A stretch of 64,000 bases of DNA from Arthrobacter sp. 9V (GTDB lineage Bacteria; Actinomycetota; Actinomycetes; Actinomycetales; Micrococcaceae), in assembly GCF_902506065.1 (NCBI RefSeq), contig NZ_LR732912.1:528529-592528 (forward strand). The letters run 5' to 3'. Position numbers and translations under genes: made by a program. The notes under the pieces were generated by a model. It saw only the letters and a program-made list of their open reading frames with translations, was not told where the DNA came from and did no database searches. Shown here in pieces: positions 60,008-64,000 of this stretch (within the stretch, counting starts at the first letter, position 1; every line of letters begins with the position of its first letter).

Positions 60008-61252
60008 ATGATGAGCAGCGACCAGCTGACCGGATCGCCTCCGGGAGTGAGCCGTGGCTTACTCCTTCTGCTCGCCGTCGTGGCCGGGTTCATGGTGTCC
60101 AACATCTACTACGGGCAGCCGCTATTGGAGAGCATGGGGACGGACTTGGGTATCTCCTTGGCTCACATCGGGTGGGTCGTGGCGTCATCCCAAGCCGGGT
60201 ATCTGCTGGGATTGGTTTTCCTGGTGCCACTGGGGGACATAGTGGACCGCCGCGCTCTCATCAGCGTCCAAGTAGGAGCCAGCGCGGTGGGCGCTGGTGC
60301 CGTGACCCTTGCTTTGTCCCAAGCGGCCTTGCTGCTAGCCTTCGCCATCCTGGGGTTGGCCTCATCCGTGGTGCAAACCATCGTGGCGTACACGGCAGCA
60401 TCCAGTACCCCGGACAAAAGGGGCGGAAACATCGGTACCGTCACTGCCGGCGTCGTGAGTGGCCTCATCCTTGCCCGGACCGTGGCGGGCGGGATGACCG
60501 AGCTGTGGGGATGGAGGTCTGTTTATGTTTTCGCTGCGGCTGCTGCTGTGGTTCTGTCGCTGTCAGTCCTCCTCGCCCTTCCAAAGGAGCAGTCCGGAAG
60601 AGGACCGACCAGGTATTGGCCGGCCGTTTCCTCCGTAGTCGTCCTAACGCGGCGTAACCCCCTTTTCCGGACACGGGCGCTCATCACCATGCTGCTGTTT
60701 GCGTCTTTTGGGGTGCTGTGGAACGGCATGTCTTTGTTGCTCAGCGGTCCCGCGTGGAACCTTCCCCCGGGCGTGATCGGACTTTTCGGGCTGGCTGGCC
60801 TCGTAGGCATATTGGCGGCGTCCAAGGCTGGTGCTGCGGCCGATCGCGGATGGGGACAACGGGTCACGGGCATCAGTTTGATGGCGCTCCTAGTCTCGTG
60901 GCTCGCGCTGTCCTTGGGAAGCTGGTCCCTGCTCTGGTTCATCGCCGGCATCATCGTGCTGGACGCCGCGGTGCAATCTGTCCATGTCAGCAGCCAAACC
61001 ATGATTGTGGCAGGCGCCGCAGAGTCGGCCAGCAGCATCATCGGCAGCTACATGGTGTTCTACTCGGTGGGCAGCGCCTTGGGAGCTGCGGCTGTGACGC
61101 CCGTGTTCGACGCTTGGGGCTGGACCGGTGCCAGCGTTCTGGGAGCAGGGTTCGCGCTTCTCGCGCTTGCCGTCTGGGGAATGGAGCGCCGCCGGAAGCA
61201 GGACCCCGGCGCGCGTTTGGTTCGCTCCACCCAGCCGGGTGGGGCAGAATGA
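60008..61252 (+). CDS. MFS transporter (DHA1-type)
   Basis: 414-aa drug/proton antiporter-like protein, 12 helices. Family segments: NIYYGQPLLESMGTDLGISLAHIGWVVASSQAGYLLGLVFLVPLGD and the loop DIVDRRALISVQVG; motif C-like region GTVTAGVVSGLILARTVAGGMTELWGWRSVY. ATG 60008 with GGAGG five nt upstream. Divergent from the HxlR repressor, so probably induced by its ligand and acting as efflux. Confidence 0.87.
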   Translation: MMSSDQLTGSPPGVSRGLLLLLAVVAGFMVSNIYYGQPLLESMGTDLGISLAHIGWVVASSQAGYLLGLVFLVPLGDIVDRRALISVQVGASAVGAGAVTLALSQAALLLAFAILGLASSVVQTIVAYTAASSTPDKRGGNIGTVTAGVVSGLILARTVAGGMTELWGWRSVYVFAAAAAVVLSLSVLLALPKEQSGRGPTRYWPAVSSVVVLTRRNPLFRTRALITMLLFASFGVLWNGMSLLLSGPAWNLPPGVIGLFGLAGLVGILAASKAGAAADRGWGQRVTGISLMALLVSWLALSLGSWSLLWFIAGIIVLDAAVQSVHVSSQTMIVAGAAESASSIIGSYMVFYSVGSALGAAAVTPVFDAWGWTGASVLGAGFALLALAVWGMERRRKQDPGARLVRSTQPGGAE

Positions 61253-61278
61253 CCTCAACCAGCTGAAGGAGTTCGCAT

Positions 61279-62373
61279 ATGCAGCACATACTGACGTCCA
61301 GGTTCCTGTTCGGCCCTGGCCCGAGCAACTGCTACCCCGAAGCCATGGCCGCCCTGGCCTACCCCGTGCTCGGCCACCTCGATCCTGTGTTCATCGAGCG
61401 GCTGGACCACACCTGCGAGGGCCTCCGGACTGTGTGGGGCACGTCCAACGCGCGGACACTCCCGTTGAGTGCCACCGGTTCGGGCGGCATGGAAGCGGCC
61501 TTTGTGAACACCGTGTCCGACGGCGACGTGGCAGTAATCGCTGTCAACGGACTATTCGGGGCGCGGATGTGCGAGGTCGCGCGGCGTTGCGGGGCCGCCG
61601 TGGTCCGGGTCGATCACGAATGGGGCCAGCCCGTGGATGCCGAGCGTGTGCTCGCAGCGCACCCTAACCCCAAAGTCATTGCCGCCGTCCATGCCGAGAC
61701 TTCTGTGGGCGTGCTCTCCGATATCGCGGCGTTGGGTGCCGGCAAGGGCGACGCACTGTTGATCACCGACGCCGTCACTTCCATCGGCGGACTGGAATTG
61801 TTGGCAGACGACTGGGGGATCGACGTCGGATACGCCGGAACGCAGAAATGTTTGGGTGTCCCGCCGGGACTTTCGCCCTTCACAGTGTCCGATCGCGCCT
61901 TTGAACGCCGCGTCAAGGATCCGCGCTCCTGGTACCTCGATATCGGGTTGCTCGGCGGGTACGTCGGAGCGGCCAGCGGCGCCCGGACGTACCACCACAC
62001 GGCACCGGTCACCATGATCGCCGGCCTTGAAGCTGCTCTGGACCGCATCCTCGCAGAGGGCTTGGAGAATGTTCAGGCCCGGCATCTCGCGGCCGGCACT
62101 GCTTTGCAGAACGGGCTGCAGGACATGGGCTTGGAACTGTTCGCCGCCGAAGGCTCCCGGCTGCCGAGCCTCACCACCGTCAAAGTGCCCGACGGCGTCA
62201 ACTCGGTTGCCGTCCGCGCTTACCTCCTGGAGAACTTCAGTATGGAAATCGGCTCCGGGGTGGGGGAGTTCGCGGACACTGTGTGGCGCATCGGCATGAT
62301 GGGCCCGAACGCCAACCCCGCTTCCGTGACCTTGGTGCTGGGCGCGCTGAAAGAGGCCATCTCCAAAGTCTGA
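61279..62373 (+). CDS. Class V PLP-dependent aminotransferase (alanine/serine-glyoxylate type)
   Basis: 364 aa. FGPGPSNCYPEAMAALAYPVLGHLDP is the family opening, SGTGAMEAA-like ATGSGGMEAAFVN binds cofactor phosphate, TDAVTSIGGLELLADDWGIDVGYAGTQKCLGVPPGLSPF carries the PLP-binding Lys. Similar to alanine-glyoxylate, serine-pyruvate and ureidoglycine-glyoxylate transaminases. The last fits with the nearby uraD-uraH (purine degradation), but specificity is inference. ATG 61279 with AAGGAG 8 nt upstream, 26 bp after the MFS gene, perhaps cotranscribed. Confidence 0.87.
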   Translation: MQHILTSRFLFGPGPSNCYPEAMAALAYPVLGHLDPVFIERLDHTCEGLRTVWGTSNARTLPLSATGSGGMEAAFVNTVSDGDVAVIAVNGLFGARMCEVARRCGAAVVRVDHEWGQPVDAERVLAAHPNPKVIAAVHAETSVGVLSDIAALGAGKGDALLITDAVTSIGGLELLADDWGIDVGYAGTQKCLGVPPGLSPFTVSDRAFERRVKDPRSWYLDIGLLGGYVGAASGARTYHHTAPVTMIAGLEAALDRILAEGLENVQARHLAAGTALQNGLQDMGLELFAAEGSRLPSLTTVKVPDGVNSVAVRAYLLENFSMEIGSGVGEFADTVWRIGMMGPNANPASVTLVLGALKEAISKV

Positions 62374-62379
62374 TCCTCG

Positions 62380-62490
62380 CTCACGTCCCGCGTGCTTGGG
62401 TGGATCGCTCGCTCACGTCCCGCGTGCTTGGGTGGATCGCTCGCTCACATCCCGCGTGCTTGGGCGCATCGCTCGCTCACGTCCCGCGCT
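62380..62490. repeat. 32-bp tandem repeat array
   Basis: Units start CTCACGTCCCGCGTGCTTGG at 62380, 62412 and 62444, with a truncated fourth at 62476. Copies differ at one or two bases. Located between the 3' ends of the aminotransferase and the DUF6406-like gene; no ORF across it is credible. Confidence 0.85.
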
Positions 62491-62500
62491 GCCGACGCGC

Positions 62501-62779
62501 TCAATCGGTGACGTGACCGGCGTCGTACGTCAAGGTAGCGGAGGCGGCGGCGGTGCCTTCGGCGGGCTGGATGGAGGTGACCGTCAACAAGCCGGCACCC
62601 GGGAGGGTGACCGACTGGCCCTCGCGGAAGGCCTGCTTGCGCTGCTGTTCGGCGGTCCGGATCCAGAACTGGATGGCGGGAGCACCGTCGGCGATGCCGA
62701 TCTTGACTACTCCCACTTTGACGCCGTCGAAGGTGGGCTGCATGCCTTGCTTGACTGTTACGAGCTGTTCCACGGCCAT
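62501..62779 (-). CDS. Small beta-rich hypothetical protein (DUF6406-like)
   Basis: 92 aa, no signal peptide or helix-spanning segment. Alternating hydrophobic pattern typical of a small beta-sandwich (VGVVKIGIADGAPAIQFWIRT, EGQSVTLPGAGLLTVTSIQPAE). Some actinobacterial DUF6406 proteins look like this; assignment by eye only. Two bp downstream of the WXG-calpain gene on the same strand, so cotranscribed. A role as immunity or chaperone for the calpain protein is possible but unproven. Confidence 0.6.
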   Translation of the reverse strand: MAVEQLVTVKQGMQPTFDGVKVGVVKIGIADGAPAIQFWIRTAEQQRKQAFREGQSVTLPGAGLLTVTSIQPAEGTAAASATLTYDAGHVTD

Positions 62780-62781
62780 CC

Positions 62782-63867
62782 TTATTTCACGTCCACGGAG
62801 TATACGGAGTCGAAGTTTTCCTTGTACTCATCCTCGGTCAGTTCCAGCGTGCCGGACTTGAGGTCGTCGTCGCCTTCCATATAGCCGCCGGAGGGTCCCC
62901 ACGGGTTGGCCAGGACGATGACCTTCCCGCCGTCGTCGTTGGTTTTTACATCAACCACAACATACGCATGGTTGGGTACGACGTCGGTGCGGTTGACTTC
63001 GTCGGACTCCCAGACCCAGTCGAAATCGTCGTCCTTGACGTCCTCGGTGCCTACGGAAATAGCTTGGCCGTCCGAGAGTTTGTCCTCGATGTCATCAAAG
63101 TTCAGTTCGCCGTCTTTGTCGGCGGACTGCCCGGTCATCAGTTCCATGGCTTCGTTGCTGAAGCCGCCGTCAATGTCGTCGTAGGACCCACCGCGGTGCT
63201 CAGCTGCCGCGCGTTCGTAGATGGAAAGCCAGTTGGGTTGGCCATCCGCGCCGCGGACGCCGCCGTCAACCGACTTGGCCTCCACAGTGACTTCCACGGG
63301 TTCGCCGTCTTCGTAGAGCGTGACCACCCAGTGCGTGGGCGGGTCGCCTACGGGACGCATGTGCTCTTCAAGGAATTCGTCCAGTTTGCCCTCCCGCTCC
63401 AGCACCTGGGCCACCGAGCCTATTCCAGCCAAGAGCCAGCAGTCGCCAATCTGGCCCTGGTTGATGTCGCCGGGGTCGCCGGCGTTAGGGTCGTTGCGGA
63501 CATCGCCGGGCACATCGACGTCGGGCTTGTCCGGGTCCAGCGGACCGGGGTCGCCGGGAGGGTTCGAGTCTCCCCGCCCGGAACGATCGGAGCCCGAAGG
63601 CCCCGAGCTGGACTTGTCCTGCTCGTCAGCATTGCGGGTCAGCTCTTTGGCTTGGTTCTCCAACTCGCTGGAGATCTTTTTCAGCATGGGACGGTGTTGA
63701 GAGTCCCAGGAGGCGCGGAACATCACCGCGTCGCGGCCATCCCACGGCGCGTTGTTGATGAGGCTGCCCAGTTCAATGGACAGCGAGGTCATCCGTTCCG
63801 AATGCCGGGACATCGTCTTGGCGAGAGCCCGCAACTGGGCAATATCCGCACCATAAAATCCAGGCAT
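62782..63867 (-). CDS. WXG100-calpain protease fusion, probable type VII secretion effector
   Basis: 361 aa. Residues 1-80 form a WXG100-like helical hairpin with W42-D-G44 at the turn, the targeting module of type VII (ESX) secretion. Residues 85-125 are a Pro/Asp/Gly/Ser-rich linker. From about 130 the chain is a calpain-family cysteine protease: Q138-x4-C143 in GQIGDCWLLAG, H300 in VPNHAYVVVDV and N321 in ANPWG form the complete Cys-His-Asn site. No transmembrane segment. The ATG overlaps nothing but abuts the upstream stop, with GGGGGA as ribosome-binding site. Predicted secreted protease toxin or processing enzyme. Confidence 0.87.
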   Translation of the reverse strand: MPGFYGADIAQLRALAKTMSRHSERMTSLSIELGSLINNAPWDGRDAVMFRASWDSQHRPMLKKISSELENQAKELTRNADEQDKSSSGPSGSDRSGRGDSNPPGDPGPLDPDKPDVDVPGDVRNDPNAGDPGDINQGQIGDCWLLAGIGSVAQVLEREGKLDEFLEEHMRPVGDPPTHWVVTLYEDGEPVEVTVEAKSVDGGVRGADGQPNWLSIYERAAAEHRGGSYDDIDGGFSNEAMELMTGQSADKDGELNFDDIEDKLSDGQAISVGTEDVKDDDFDWVWESDEVNRTDVVPNHAYVVVDVKTNDDGGKVIVLANPWGPSGGYMEGDDDLKSGTLELTEDEYKENFDSVYSVDVK

Positions 63868-64000
63868 TTATCTGTCCCCCTGAGGAATTTCGGTGGTATC
63901 GCAGTTCTCGGACTTAACCGGAACGGTGACGTTGAGGAAGGCCGGAAATTTCGATTCGATGGTCACCGTGGCACCCGCAGCGTCCGTACTGCGCGTGACC
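63868..64000 (-). CDS. C-terminal end of an unidentified gene (runs off the window)
   Basis: The last 43 codons on the minus strand read open to TAA at 63868-63870, giving residues such as TVTIESKFPAFLNVTVPVKS and ending in TTEIPQGDR. One Cys (SENCDTT). The gene directly abuts the WXG-calpain start (TAAATG), so it is cotranscribed and probably encodes another component of the secretion-linked locus. Too little is present to identify it. Confidence 0.6.
   Translation of the reverse strand, partial: VTRSTDAAGATVTIESKFPAFLNVTVPVKSENCDTTEIPQGDR

Noticed and set aside
62380..62490. CRISPR array
   Set aside because: Units are directly tandem at 32 bp with no variable spacers.

Overview
The window is a high-GC actinobacterial chromosome segment, most likely from the Arthrobacter/Paenarthrobacter group (Micrococcaceae). 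This is inferred from codon usage, frequent GTG/TTG and leaderless starts, a DUF3073 gene next to purM/purF, a HspR-type operator at clpB, a guanidine-III riboswitch, and the gene families present. No rRNA, tRNA, CRISPR array, intact insertion sequence or prophage was seen.

Layout. 1-5.1 kb is a translationally coupled polysaccharide-use operon: heparinase II/III-like lyase, a DeoR/LacI hybrid regulator and a DUF2264 protein. A GNAT acetyltransferase follows. 6-9.6 kb is a large secreted multidomain GH30-type glycosidase, divergent from a GntR/FCD regulator that is coupled to an MFS transporter. 11.6-16.7 kb holds a WYL regulator, an alpha/beta hydrolase and a SWIM-SNF2 helicase. The helicase is divergent from a very acidic DMP19-like protein. 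18-20.6 kb is an ABC-2 exporter with two permeases and one ATPase. 21-22.9 kb is an ECF sigma/anti-sigma pair divergent from a COG4315 lipoprotein, with matching promoters facing both ways. 23-31 kb carries trmB, small membrane proteins, two MFS transporters, an M20 hydrolase with a divergent double-domain Lrp regulator, and a methyltransferase.

31-40 kb: soxR with a divergent MFS efflux pump under a textbook SoxR promoter, a DEAD-box helicase, an MBL hydrolase, an aldo/keto reductase, a paired SMR transporter operon behind a guanidine-III riboswitch, a HutD-like protein, trpF and yccF. 40-44 kb: a sialidase-like protein, a DUF4031/HD protein and a berberine-bridge-type oxidoreductase. 44.5-47.7 kb is a molybdate operon (HTH-Mop regulator, modA, modB, modC). 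It is followed by an internally deleted PPOX-type pseudogene and by clpB.

50-57 kb: a septum-formation-domain protein, DUF3073, two VOC proteins, purF-purM and a small membrane protein. 57.5-62.4 kb: uraD-uraH (urate catabolism), a PAP2 phosphatase, a HxlR regulator divergent from an MFS transporter, and a class-V aminotransferase. The right edge (62.5-64 kb) enters what looks like a type VII secretion effector locus: a WXG100-calpain protease fusion flanked by two small unknown genes.

The intergenic DNA is rich in repeats: a family of about 60-bp palindromes (five copies at three loci), a 200-bp element with 19-bp inverted termini, a two-copy 40-bp dispersed repeat, and several short tandem arrays (16 or 32 bp units), mostly at gene 3' ends.
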